Shown here: one piece after another, positions 1 through 10,585 of the stretch | Layout of the letters: each line of letters starts with the position of its first letter | Numbering within the stretch: position 1 is the stretch's first letter | Assembly: GCF_033568475.1 (NCBI RefSeq) | Contig: NC_133123.1 | Span: 17,594,622 to 17,658,621, forward strand | Reading direction: 5' to 3' | Source of the DNA: Henckelia pumila | Taxonomy: Eukaryota; Streptophyta; Magnoliopsida; Lamiales; Gesneriaceae | Length of the DNA: 64,000 nucleotides | Made by a program: the position numbers and the translations under genes | Notes under the pieces: model-generated | The model's input: the letters and a program-made list of their open reading frames with translations, nothing else | What the model was told of the DNA's origin: nothing | Databases searched by the model: none

Positions 1-2
1 TG

Positions 3-2225
3 AGTACCGAGTTTTTGGACTATCTAAAAGAGAATGGGATTCTCTCTCAGTGGACTCCTCCTATGACACCACAGCTTAATGGTGTATCGGAGCGTCGTAA
101 TCGAACTTTGTTGGACATGGTTCGATCCATGATGAGCTTCACTGAGCTTCCACCTTCGTTTTGGGGCTATGCGCTTGAAACGGCGGTATTGTTGTTGAAT
201 AACGTCCACACTAAAGCAGTGGACAAAACACCATACGAGTTATGGAATGGCAAAGCTCCTAAGTATTCATACTTGAGGATTTGGGGATGTCCTGCTTACG
301 TGAAGCGGACAGTGGGAGATAAGTTGGATAGTCGATCCAGCTTGTGTTATTTTGTGGGGTATCCGAAGAATTCAATCGGATATTATTTCTATTATCCTGC
401 TGAAACAAAGGTGTTTGTTTCACGGAATGCCACCTTCTTGGAGAAGGAGTTCTTATTGGATAAGAAAGGCGAGATGATGGAACTCGAAGAAGTTCGAGAA
501 GAACCCGAAATACAAAATAACGATCCCACACCTCAGGAACCATTGCTGGACACGCCTGCACCTAGAAGATCCGAGAGGACTTCTAGACCTCCAGTTCGAT
601 ATGGTCTTCTTCTTGAAGAGGGTCAAGATGAACCCGACATTGGATGTGATCCAAGAAGCTTCAAGGAAGCAATTTCTGATGCGGATTCGAATTTATGGCT
701 TGAAGCTATGCAGTCAGAATTGGATTCGATGCATACTAACCAAGTCTGGTCTTTAGTGGATCCTCCCGATGGAATTGTTCCAATAGGGTGTAAATGGATC
801 TACAAAAGAAAGCTTGGGCCTGATGGTAAGATATTGACTTACAAGGCGCGATTGGTGGCGAAAGGTTATACTCAAAGGCAAGGAGTTGACTATGATGAAA
901 CTTTTTCACCAGTCGCAATGTTCAAGTCCATAAGAATCCTAATTGCCATAGCTGCATGGTATGACTATGAGATATGGCAGATGGATGTGAAGACTGCTTT
1001 TCTTAATGGAGACATTAAGGAAGAAATCTATATGAAGCAGCCTGAGGGGTTCACATCCATGGGAAGCGAGCATAAGGTATGCAAGCTTCAGAGATCAATT
1101 TATGGTCTAAAACAAGCATCAAGAAGTTGGAACCAGAAATTTGATGAAACAATAAAAGATTTTGGTTTCATCAAGAACCCGGAGGAACCTTGCGTGTACA
1201 AGAAAGTAGTTAAGGATGCGGTGACATTCTTAGTACTTTATGTTGATGACATCCTACTCATTGGGAATGATGTAGGGATGTTGCAGTCAACAAAGATATG
1301 GTTATCAGGTAGATTTTCGATGAAGGATTTGGGAGAGGCATCCTACATTCTTGGGATACAGATCTATAGAGATAGGTCTAAGAGAATGATAGGACTCACT
1401 CAATCAACCTACATCGATACCATATTGAAACGGTTTTCAATGGATGGGTCCAAGAGAGGACATCTACCCATGTGTCATGGAGTTTCTCTATCCAAGTCTA
1501 TGTGTCCCAAGACTGATGCAGAGATAGAGAATATGACACATGTACCATATGCGTCAGCTATAGGTAGTATCATGTATGGGATGATATCTACCAGACCGGA
1601 TGTAGCATTTGCTCTGAGTGTCACGAGCAGATATCAGTCTAATCCTGGTCAAATGCATTGGAAAGCCGTGAAGGACATTCTTAAGTACTTGCGAAGGACT
1701 AAGAATATGTTCATGGTTTATGGAGGACGAGAACTCAAACTGGAAGGCTATACTGACTCTAGCTTCCAAAGTGATGTGGATGACTCGAAGTCAACCTCTG
1801 GATTTGTGTTCATGCTCAATGGTGGTGCTGTCTCTTGGAAGAGTTCCAAGCAGGACACCACAGCGGATTCCACCACTGAGGCTGAATACATTGCAGCATC
1901 AGCTGCTGCTAAAGAGGCCGTTTGGATGAGGAATTTCGTCCAAGAGTTGGGCGTCATTCCTGAATTTGTTGGTCCAGTCCCGGTGTACTGCGACAACACG
2001 GGTGCCGTTGCTCAAGCAAAGGAACCAAGGTCTCATCAAAGATCCAAACACGTACTGAGGAAATACCACATAATCCGGGAGATTGTGGAAAGAGGAGACA
2101 TCAGTGTCGAACGAGTGGCCTCTGCAGACAATATCGCTGATCCACTTACTAAGCCTTTGCCAGGACCATTGTTTGACAAACATCGCGAAGCAATGGGTCT
2201 ACGTAGTATGACTAGTTGGCTATAG
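3..2225 (+). CDS. copia-1 pol, 3' part (integrase C-terminus, reverse transcriptase, RNase H)
   Basis: The frame is open from the window edge to the TAG at 2223-2225, so the protein is cut off on its N-terminal side. It begins inside the integrase core, followed by the GKAPKYSYLRIWGCPAYV segment of copia integrases. The reverse transcriptase follows, with the RARLVAKG-type segment and the YVDD catalytic box near residue 410 of the visible part. RNase H comes last, with DNTGA and ADPLTKPLP motifs. This order (integrase before RT) defines Ty1/copia. The protein would copy element RNA into DNA in cytoplasmic particles and integrate it. No stop or frameshift is seen in about 740 codons, unlike its relative at 10586-14489, so this is the best-preserved retroelement coding region in the window. 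The polypurine tract and 3' LTR follow directly. Gag, protease and the 5' LTR lie outside the window. Confidence 0.95.
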   Translation, partial: STEFLDYLKENGILSQWTPPMTPQLNGVSERRNRTLLDMVRSMMSFTELPPSFWGYALETAVLLLNNVHTKAVDKTPYELWNGKAPKYSYLRIWGCPAYVKRTVGDKLDSRSSLCYFVGYPKNSIGYYFYYPAETKVFVSRNATFLEKEFLLDKKGEMMELEEVREEPEIQNNDPTPQEPLLDTPAPRRSERTSRPPVRYGLLLEEGQDEPDIGCDPRSFKEAISDADSNLWLEAMQSELDSMHTNQVWSLVDPPDGIVPIGCKWIYKRKLGPDGKILTYKARLVAKGYTQRQGVDYDETFSPVAMFKSIRILIAIAAWYDYEIWQMDVKTAFLNGDIKEEIYMKQPEGFTSMGSEHKVCKLQRSIYGLKQASRSWNQKFDETIKDFGFIKNPEEPCVYKKVVKDAVTFLVLYVDDILLIGNDVGMLQSTKIWLSGRFSMKDLGEASYILGIQIYRDRSKRMIGLTQSTYIDTILKRFSMDGSKRGHLPMCHGVSLSKSMCPKTDAEIENMTHVPYASAIGSIMYGMISTRPDVAFALSVTSRYQSNPGQMHWKAVKDILKYLRRTKNMFMVYGGRELKLEGYTDSSFQSDVDDSKSTSGFVFMLNGGAVSWKSSKQDTTADSTTEAEYIAASAAAKEAVWMRNFVQELGVIPEFVGPVPVYCDNTGAVAQAKEPRSHQRSKHVLRKYHIIREIVERGDISVERVASADNIADPLTKPLPGPLFDKHREAMGLRSMTSWL

Positions 2226-2239
2226 GGCAAGTGGGAGAT
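2226..2239 (+). other. copia-1 polypurine tract
   Basis: A purine-rich stretch (core AAGTGGGAGAT) lies immediately before the 3' LTR and just after the pol stop. It is where plus-strand DNA synthesis is primed. The same sequence borders the 3' LTR of copia-2. Confidence 0.8.
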
Positions 2240-4089
2240 TGTAAGAGTGGGTGCCCAGTGAGCCAACTGTGTGGCTATGGGCTTTGTTGACTCTTTGTAT
2301 AAACAATATTTTGTTTAATATTATTTACACTTTTATGGCAATGACTTTATATTACTTCATATTGTTATATACTATTGTTGTTTTGATAAAGACCTTGAAT
2401 ATACTATAGTGTATGTAAGATGTGGTAGAACATGGAGATGTCTATCATGAAATACATCTTATAGTCACTGTATATTCTAAAACCGTTCCTAGTCGATTGA
2501 GCCGTCCGATAATAAGGATAAGGATCGCTCGAGTTTGAGACTAGCATTTGCGATGCGGAGTACCACGTTTCATTGGTAGGGAACATGGAGATGTTCGAAG
2601 CATGCAAATGGATATTCATAGGATGAATAGTCGAACTACCCTATCCGGACTTTCCAAGTGGTTATCACTTATCGAGTGGATAAAGTCCGCGGTTTTGGTT
2701 GTACACCATTAGTCCTTACGACTTGAAACATCATGGAGACTCTATATGCTAGTACTGTGCTTTGACTCGTTTACCGACTCTGAGGGGGTCATCAGGTGTC
2801 GAGATTGGGTACAGTTACGACACATATAGGAGTCAATGCATTGTTGTCAAGGATTCACCACATACTTGCGAGTGTGGATATCCTATGCGATCTGAGGAGA
2901 TATTAGTGTGACAAATCTCTGGCCAGAGTACTTGATGTGATTTAAGAAATGGTTTCTTAATAGCACATGCGATGTCACTAATTTGATCTTCAAGATGTAT
3001 TGCATAGTTATCGAATCTTGAGCGACTCTCGATATACCAATGGTTGTTGATTCGATCGGGATATTTGGATGAAGGGACCGTACTGTACGCTAACCAAAAT
3101 CTACTGGTTCTTGTAGGCACTATCAGTGATACCTAGGGAATCATGGGGCGATGTTGCTAGGCGCTTTACCATGATTCGTTGGGCAAGTCGGAAAGTGTTG
3201 TTCCGAGTCACAAGGAGTTGTGAGCCCACGGCTAGCTGTATCCCTGAACCATTGAGGGTCACACAGTGTAATGGAGTTTTAATCCCCGTTGAGATAGTTA
3301 AATTTAAAGAGTTAAATTTAATGAACTAAGGAGTTGGACTTCTTAAATAAGAGTAAGGGAGTAGGATTTCCTAAAATGACATAGGGATGGACATTTTTTG
3401 GAAACCACTGAATTCGGATTCAGGAAAATTTATTTTGACTTTAAAACGTGCAGAAATGGTTTCTGTGCACATTGGTGAAATCGTTTCATCAATCGGAGTC
3501 ACGATGAATTTTATATTAATTTCTGAACGAGCGGGCTTTGCTTGTCGGGCCCCAGCTTATGACTAATGGGCCCTAAGGTGTTAGTGGCCTGCATTATAAA
3601 TAAGTTATTTCAGTACAGAAATTACACACAACAGCTCATAATTTTTGAGAAGCAAAAATCGAACCCTAGCCTCTCAAAAGTTTCGGCCGTCCCCTCCCTG
3701 TCCTCTGCCCGAGAAAATTCCGGTCTGTGATTTTGAATCGCGGTCAGGAATAACGAATCAGATTCGTGTAATCTCTTCGCAGAAAACTTCTGATAGATTT
3801 TCTAGTGCAATCTATCAGAGGGATTAAACCTCTGTTCGTGGACCTGATTGAAGGCGTTCATCGGTTCCAGGGAGAGACAACAAGAGCAGAATTGTTCTGT
3901 TGGTGTCCATTAATCTCGTTGCGAGATTTGAGGTAAAATTTATTTAATTGTTATTTAAATTTTACACACACGTAATTCAATCGATGAACGGTTGATACCC
4001 ATACCATGGAAACGTTCCATGAAAATTTTAAACTTCCGTTGCACCGGGTATCAATCGTAATTGGTCTGGGAACTCGCCATAACCCAACA
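2240..4089 (+). mobile_element. copia-1 3' LTR
   Basis: The LTR runs from TGTAAGAGTGGG to CCCAACA (1850 bp), with the usual TG...CA ends. It matches, in reverse orientation, the two LTRs of copia-2 at 8781-10571 and 16305-18145, which fixes both borders. A TATA-like TATAAATA at 3595-3602 sits where the LTR promoter is expected. Short ORFs in it are not conserved with the other copies and are not annotated. The partner 5' LTR is outside the window, so its target duplication cannot be checked; CGTCG follows at 4090-4094. Confidence 0.92.
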
Positions 4090-4354
4090 CGTCGAGGCCG
4101 TGGGGGATGGAGAAATTATAGACTTAGATTAGTATGGATGCTTTAGTCACTATTCAGCTGTGTTTCTTTGTCACTTATTTCCAATTCTGTTGTTGTTTTA
4201 AATTCCAACAAAAACTATCAGTTGCTATTTTGATTCAGTGTTTTTTTGAGATTCAATGAATGATCTTTTGATTATCTATGTGTCCAACTTGTCCAGTTAT
4301 GCTTCTAATACATAAATCTATCAAAATCTTAGAAACTTTACGCGATTGTAGGAC
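4090..4354 (+). other. Gypsy-A untranslated leader (inferred)
   Basis: This non-coding, T-rich stretch lies between the end of the copia-1 LTR and the gypsy-A gag start. No primer-binding site and no copy of the gypsy-A LTR (28263-29626) is visible here. I infer that it is the 3' part of the gypsy-A leader and that copia-1 inserted into it, or that the 5' LTR was deleted. Confidence 0.5.
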
Positions 4355-7300
4355 ATGGACGAGAGGCCGGTACGCAACAATCGTAACCCACGCTATCGAA
4401 ACCGCAACAACAACAATGAAGGAAATCCACCACCACCACCACCAGGGTTAGGCTTGAATCAAGCAGATTTGATGGCCATAGCAACCATTGTGGCTACCAC
4501 CATTCAAGGGTTGGAAAACCCATCTACCAATGGAAATCCACCACCACAGGCAGTACAACAGGTGCAAGGGGTGAAGTATCATTACGAGTCACTGAAAAAG
4601 AATCGAGCCCAAACCTTTAAAGGAGATCCAGATCCTGAGGTTGGCCAAAATTGGCTCAAGAATATTGAGACTCAACTTCGCCTACTCAAGATTCCTGACG
4701 AGTTTAAAGTAGATGTCGTGACACCATTTTTGGAAGAAAAAGCAGCCAAGTGGTGGGAGGCATTTCACCACCTATGATTGCAGCCGGTCCAATCACGTGG
4801 CGACAATTTAAGGATGTGTTCCTGAAGCAGTATTATCCTGCGGAAGTCAGATTGCAAAAATTAAGTGAGTTTGAAAATTTCACTCAGACTCAGGATATGT
4901 CAGTGGTTGAATACACTTCAAAATTCAATTCACTCGGAACGTATGCTCCTATTATCATGGCTGATGATGTCTTGAAGATGCACCGTTTCAAAAGAGGTTT
5001 GAGCAGTCGTATTCAGATAGCTTTAGCAGTATACCATGCCACAAGTTTCGCTGATTTAATGGGAGCTGCAATTCGAGCTAAGACCGATATCAAGCAAAAG
5101 GAAGACGAGAACACAAACAAGAGACCTCTTGTGGGGCAATCTTCAACAGGAAAATAGTCATTCAAAAAACCATATCAATTTACTGGAACAAACAAGAGCG
5201 CTCCTTCAAAACCAAGCAATCAAGAATTCAAACCATGTAGTACCTGTGGATTTAAACACTTCGGAGAATGCCGCAGAGCAAGTGGCGCCTGTTTTGGATG
5301 TGGGAAGACTGGGCACCGCATTGCAGATTGTCCAGAAAACAAGGGCAAAGAAACTGAGGCAAAAGGTAGTTCTACTCCGAATAAACCAAAGGAGAACAAG
5401 CCGAATGCCCGAGTTTTTGCCATAACCCAAGAGGAGATCGAGAATGCAAATGACGTTGTAGCAGGTACCATTCTAATCAACAAAACTTCTGCTTATGTGT
5501 TGTTTGATTGTGGTGCTACGCATTCATTTATATCTAAGAGGTTTGCTAAGAAGTTAGGACTTACTCCTGAGATACTTGTGGAACCTTTTAGAGTAGCAAC
5601 TCCCACTAGCAACCCAATTGAAACACATAGGGTTCACAGAGATTGCGTAATTAACATCAGTGAACACGTATTTCAAGCTGAACTCATTCAACTAAACATG
5701 GTAGAATTTGATGCCATCTTAGGAATGGATTGGCTAGCAAATAACCATGCTTTAGTAGATTGTCGCATGAAGAATGTCAAATTGAGAGCTGCAAATCTCG
5801 ACGAAGTCATTTATCATGGCAAAGTCAAGGAGCAGAAGTCTCTTTTATCTGCTTCTCAAACTTGGAAAGCTATGAAAAGTGGCGAAGAAGTATACTTAGC
5901 AGTGGTAGGCGAGGTAAATGAAGAAGTTACACTTTCATTAGAAGATATTCCGGTAGTTCAAGAATTTTCGGATGTGTTTCCTGAAGAACTTCCTGGGTTA
6001 ATTCCCGACCGCGAAGTGGAATTTGAAATTAATCTGGTACCTGGTGCTGCACCTATCTCGAAAGCACCATACCGAATGGCTCCAGCAGAGTTGAAAGAAT
6101 TAAAAGAGCAACTCCAAGAATTGTTGGATAAAAAGCAGATACGACCAAGTGCATCTCCTTGGGGAGCCCCGGTCCTGTTTGTCAAGAAAAGGATGGGAGT
6201 ATGAGATTGTGTATTGACTACCGAGAACTCAATAAAATCACAATCAAGAACAAGTATCCTCTTCCAAGAATTGATGATCTGTTTGACCAACTCAAAGGAG
6301 CAACAGTCTTTTCCAAACTCGATCTAAGGTCAGGCTATCACCAATTGAAAGTCAAGATTGAAGATGTTCCGAAAACATCTTTCCGAACAAGGTATGGACA
6401 TTACGAGTTGATGGTGATTCCTTTTGGATTAACCAATGCACCGGCAGCATTCATGGACCTCATGAACAGAGTATTCAAGCCGTTCCTTGACAAGTTTGTA
6501 GTGGTGTTTATTGATGACATTCTCGTATATTCACCAAGTGACAAAGACCATAAAGACCATCTCCGGCTCACACTTCAGACATTGAGAGAAAACGAACTCT
6601 ACGCCAAATTTAAGAAGTGTGAATTCTGGCTAAAGAGCGTAACTTTTCTGGGTCATATAATTTCCAAAGATGGAGTGTCAGTGGATTCCAAGAAAGTGTA
6701 AGCCGTCATGGATTGGCCTAGACCAAAAACGGTAACTGAAGTTCGGAGTTTTCTAGGCCTGGCTGGCTATTATCGGAAGTTTGTGGAAGGATTTTCCTCA
6801 ATATCTATACCTCTCACAAAACTAACACAAAAGAACTCTAAATTCAACTGGGATGAATTGTGTGAGAAGAGCTTTCAAACCTTGAAAGAAAAGTTGGCAT
6901 CCACTCCAGTGTTGATTTTACCAATGGAAGGTAAATATTTTACCATATATAGTTATGCGTCAAAAGGAGGGTTGGGATGCGTACTCATGCAAGAAGGAAG
7001 GGTAATTTCTTATGCATCAAGACAACTGAAGCCGTATGAGCAAAACTAACCCACACATGATCTTGAATTAGCAGCAGTAGTCTTTGCACTAAATATTTGG
7101 AGGCACTACCTCTACGGGGCAAAATGTGAAATATTTACTGATCACCAAAGTCTCAAGTACTTGTTTACTCAAAAAGAGTTGAATATGAGACAGAGAAGGT
7201 GGATTGAGCTACTGAAAGATTATGACTTGACAATAAGCTACCACCCTGGAAAAGCAAACAAGGTCGCTGATGCGTTAAGTCGGAAGAATATGGGTAAAGT

Positions 7301-8380
7301 AATTCTAGCTTCACTCTCAGCACAACCATGTCTTCGAAAAATAGTCAAGTTGAAACAGAATCAAGATCCTTCTTTAATCAAACTTAAGGACCAATTCAAG
7401 GAAGGAAAGATGCCTAATCTCCAAATAGATCAAAATGGAGTTTTGTGGATGAAAGGACGATTGTGTGTACCCGACATCGATAATCTTCATCATGAAGTAA
7501 TGTCTGAAGCACACAAATCAAAATTTTCAGTTCATCCCGGTAGCACCAAGATGTATCGAGATTTAAAAGGAAATTTTTGGTGGAATGGAATAAAAAAGGA
7601 TGTCGCTGAGTTTGTGTCTCGATGTCAGGTCTGTCAGAAAGTCAAAGCTGAACATCAACGACCTGAAGTATTACTTCAACCTTTGGAAATTCTAGAATGG
7701 AAGTGGGAACACATTTCTATGGATTTTTTTGTTGGCTTACCCAAGTCAAGGCAGAGTCATGACGGAATATGGGTAATTGTAGATAGACTTACAAAGACAG
7801 CGCATTTCCTACCGGTCCGCATGAATTACAACCTGGATAAACTAGCTACCCTTCACATGGACAATATCGTAAGATTACATGGTGTACCTGCTAGTATTTT
7901 GTCAGATAGGGACCCGAGGTTTGCGTCCAGATTTTGGAAAAGCTTTCAAAATGTCATGGGAACCAAGGTCACTCTCAGTATGGCCTATCACCCTCAAACT
8001 GATGGCCAAACAGAGAGAACGATCCAAACATTAGAGGACATGCTGAGGGCTTGTGCTCTAGACTTTAGTGGTAACTGGAGTGAACATTTGCCTTTAATCA
8101 AATTTGCTTACAACAATAGTTACCACAGCAGTATTGGTATGGCACCATACGAAGCATTATATGGGAGAAAGTGTCGCTCACCTTTATACTGGGATGAAGT
8201 AGGAGAGAAAGCCATCACTGAACCTGAACTGGTACAAGAAACGGTAGAAAAAGTAACCATCATCAAGGAAAGACTCAAAGCTACTCAATATCGACAAAAG
8301 AGTTGGGCTGATATGAAGAGACGACCGTTGGAATTTCAAGTAGGTGAAAAGGCGTATGTAAAAATCTCACCCATGAAAGG
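4355..8380 (+). pseudogene. Gypsy-A gag-pol, first part (interrupted by gypsy-B)
   Basis: This is a Ty3/gypsy polyprotein in the order gag, zinc knuckles, protease, RT, RNase H, integrase. Visible marks are two CCHC knuckles (CFGCGKTGHRIADC and a shorter one before it, about 5230-5340), protease DCGATHSF at 5509-5532, RT box FIDDIL near 6510, RNase H, the integrase HHCC zinc finger (7530-7640), and the D-D-E core (MDFF, SDRDPRF, then the E in QTERTIQ). It is inactive. There is a 1-base frameshift in gag near 4770, an in-frame TAG at 5155-5157, a 1-base loss near 6190, an in-frame TAA at 6699-6701 and another TAA at 7047-7049. The frame is then cut at 8380 by gypsy-B and resumes at 27823. No gag/protease intron is present here, unlike gypsy-B. 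Confidence 0.93.
8376..8380. repeat. Target-site duplication of gypsy-B, left copy (AAAGG)
   Basis: AAAGG stands directly before the gypsy-B terminal TGAAACG and is repeated at 27818-27822 directly after its terminal TGTTACA. Removing the insertion and one copy restores the gypsy-A integrase frame across the MKG codons, which confirms the borders. Confidence 0.95.
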
Positions 8381-8780
8381 TGAAACGACCCTAACTCTCT
8401 AAATAATAAATAAATATGCGGAAAATTTTTTTCTTTTTTATTTACTTACTAAATAAAAATATGTACATACATGCCCATACATATATGCACAGAATAAATA
8501 GATTTAAATAAAATAAATAAATAAATTAAATAAAATGCCACCTTAAATAAATTTAAATATCTGAGTCAAACATTTAATAAAATACTGTCATAAGTAAAAT
8601 AATTAAAATCTGCATGCACTGAAAATATTTAGATAAAATATCTCAATTCTCAACCACTGAAAATAATTAAAAATGTATATCATGCTAAAATATTCAAAAT
8701 CATGCGTAATGACTCAGTCCACTATCACGGTCACGGGGTCACTGCATGTCCGCTCATATGTCCTCGCTGCCGGTGGGTAC
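8381..8780 (-). mobile_element. Gypsy-B 3' LTR, distal piece
   Basis: This is the outer end of the 3' LTR (TGAAACGACCCTAACTC on the + strand), matching 25129-25540 of the other LTR almost base for base. It ends in CGGTGGGTAC where copia-2 inserted; the sequence continues at 18151. Confidence 0.95.
8776..8780. repeat. Target-site duplication of copia-2, left copy (GGTAC)
   Basis: GGTAC precedes the copia-2 terminal TGTTGGAG and recurs at 18146-18150 after its terminal CTTTCA. The uninterrupted version is seen in the other gypsy-B LTR near 25535, where GGTGGGTACCACATCC is continuous. Confidence 0.96.
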
Positions 8781-10571
8781 TGTTGGAGAACGGTGATCAG
8801 ATCAATCAGAATTGATACCCGGTGCAGCGGAAGTTTAAAAATTTTATATGGAACGATTCCATAATAGGTATCAAAACTTTACGATTAAATTGTGCGTGTA
8901 AAAATAAAATAACAATTAAATTTTTACCTCCAATCTCGAAACGAGATTATGGACACCAACAGATTACTCTGCTCTTGTTGTATATCCCAGGAACTGATGG
9001 ACGAACAATTCTTCAATCAGGTCCACGAACAGAGATTTAATCCCTCTGAAAGATTGCACTAGAAAATCTATCAGAAGTTTCTACAAAGAGAATTAACGAA
9101 TTTGATCCGTTAAACCAGACTGCAAATTCAAAATTCACAGGCTGGATTTTCCCGAGCAGAGAGGGAAGGGGGCGGCCACTTTTAATAAAAACAACTAGGG
9201 TTTTTCGAAAATTGTGAGCCTCTGTTGTATAATTTTTGTACTGCAATAACTTATTTATAATGTGGGCTGCTAACAGCTTAGGGCCCATTAGTCATAAGTT
9301 CAAGTCTGACAAGCAAAGCCCGCATGTTCAGAAATTAATATAAAAATCATCGTGACTCAGATTGATAAACCAATTTCACCAATTTTCACAGAAACCATTT
9401 CTGCATCTTTTAGAGTCAAGATAAATTTTCTGAATCCAAATTCAGTGGTTTCCAAAAATGCACATCCCTATGTCATTTTAGGAAATCTTACTCCTATACT
9501 CTTAAATAAGAAGTCCCACTTCTTTGTTCATTAAATTTAACTCTTTAAATTTAACTATCTCAACGGGGATTAAAAATCCATTACTCTGTGTGACCCTCAA
9601 TGGTTCAGGGATACAGCTAGCCGTGGGCTCACAACTCCTTGTGACTCGGAACAACAATTTCCGACTTGCCCATCGAATCATGGTAAGAGCGCCTAGCAAC
9701 ATCGCCCCATGATTCCCTAGGTATCACTGATAGTGCCTGCAAGAACCAATAGATTTTGGTTAGAGTACAATACGGTCCCTTCAACCAAATATCCCGATCG
9801 AATCAACAACCATTGGTAAATCGAGAGTCGTTCGAGATTCGATAACTATGCAATGCATCTTGAAGATCAAATAGTGACATCGCATGTGCTACTAAGAAAC
9901 CATTTCTTAAAACACATCATGTACTCTGGCCAGAGATTCGTCACACTAATATCTCCTCAGATTGCATAGGATATCCACACTAGCAAGTATGTGGTGAATC
10001 CTTGACAACAAAGCATCGACTCCTATATGTGTCGTAACTGTACCCAATCTCGACACCTGATGACCCCAATAGAGTCGGTAAACGAGTCAAAGTACAGTAC
10101 TAGCATATAGAGTCTCAATGATGTTTCAAGTAGTAAGGACTAATGGTGTACAACCAAAACCGCGGACTTTATCCACTCGATAAGTGATAACCACTTGGAA
10201 AGTCCGGATAGGGTACTCGGCATCGCAAATGAAACGTGGTACTCGGCATCGCAAATGCTAGTCTCAATCTCAAGCGATCCTTATCCTTATTAACGGACGG
10301 CTCAATCGACTAGGAACTGTTTAGAATATACAGTGACTATAAGATGTGTTTCATGATAGTCATCCCCATGTACTACCACATCTTACATACACTATAGTAT
10401 ATTCAAGGTCTTTATCAAAACAACAATAGTATATCACAATATAACAATATGAAGAAAGATAAAGTCATTGCCTTTATAAAAGTGTAAATTATATTAAACA
10501 AAAGATTGTTTATACATAGAGTCATCAAAGCCCTTAGCCACAAGTTGGCTCACCGAGCACCCACTCTTTCA
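8781..10571 (-). mobile_element. copia-2 3' LTR (with a local rearrangement)
   Basis: It runs from TGTTGGAGAACGG to CACTCTTTCA on the + strand (1791 bp). It is about 50 bp shorter than the 5' LTR because a segment near 10214 was replaced by a short copy of neighbouring sequence. A minus-strand TATA box lies at 9252-9259. Confidence 0.94.
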
Positions 10572-10585
10572 ATCTCCCACTTGCC

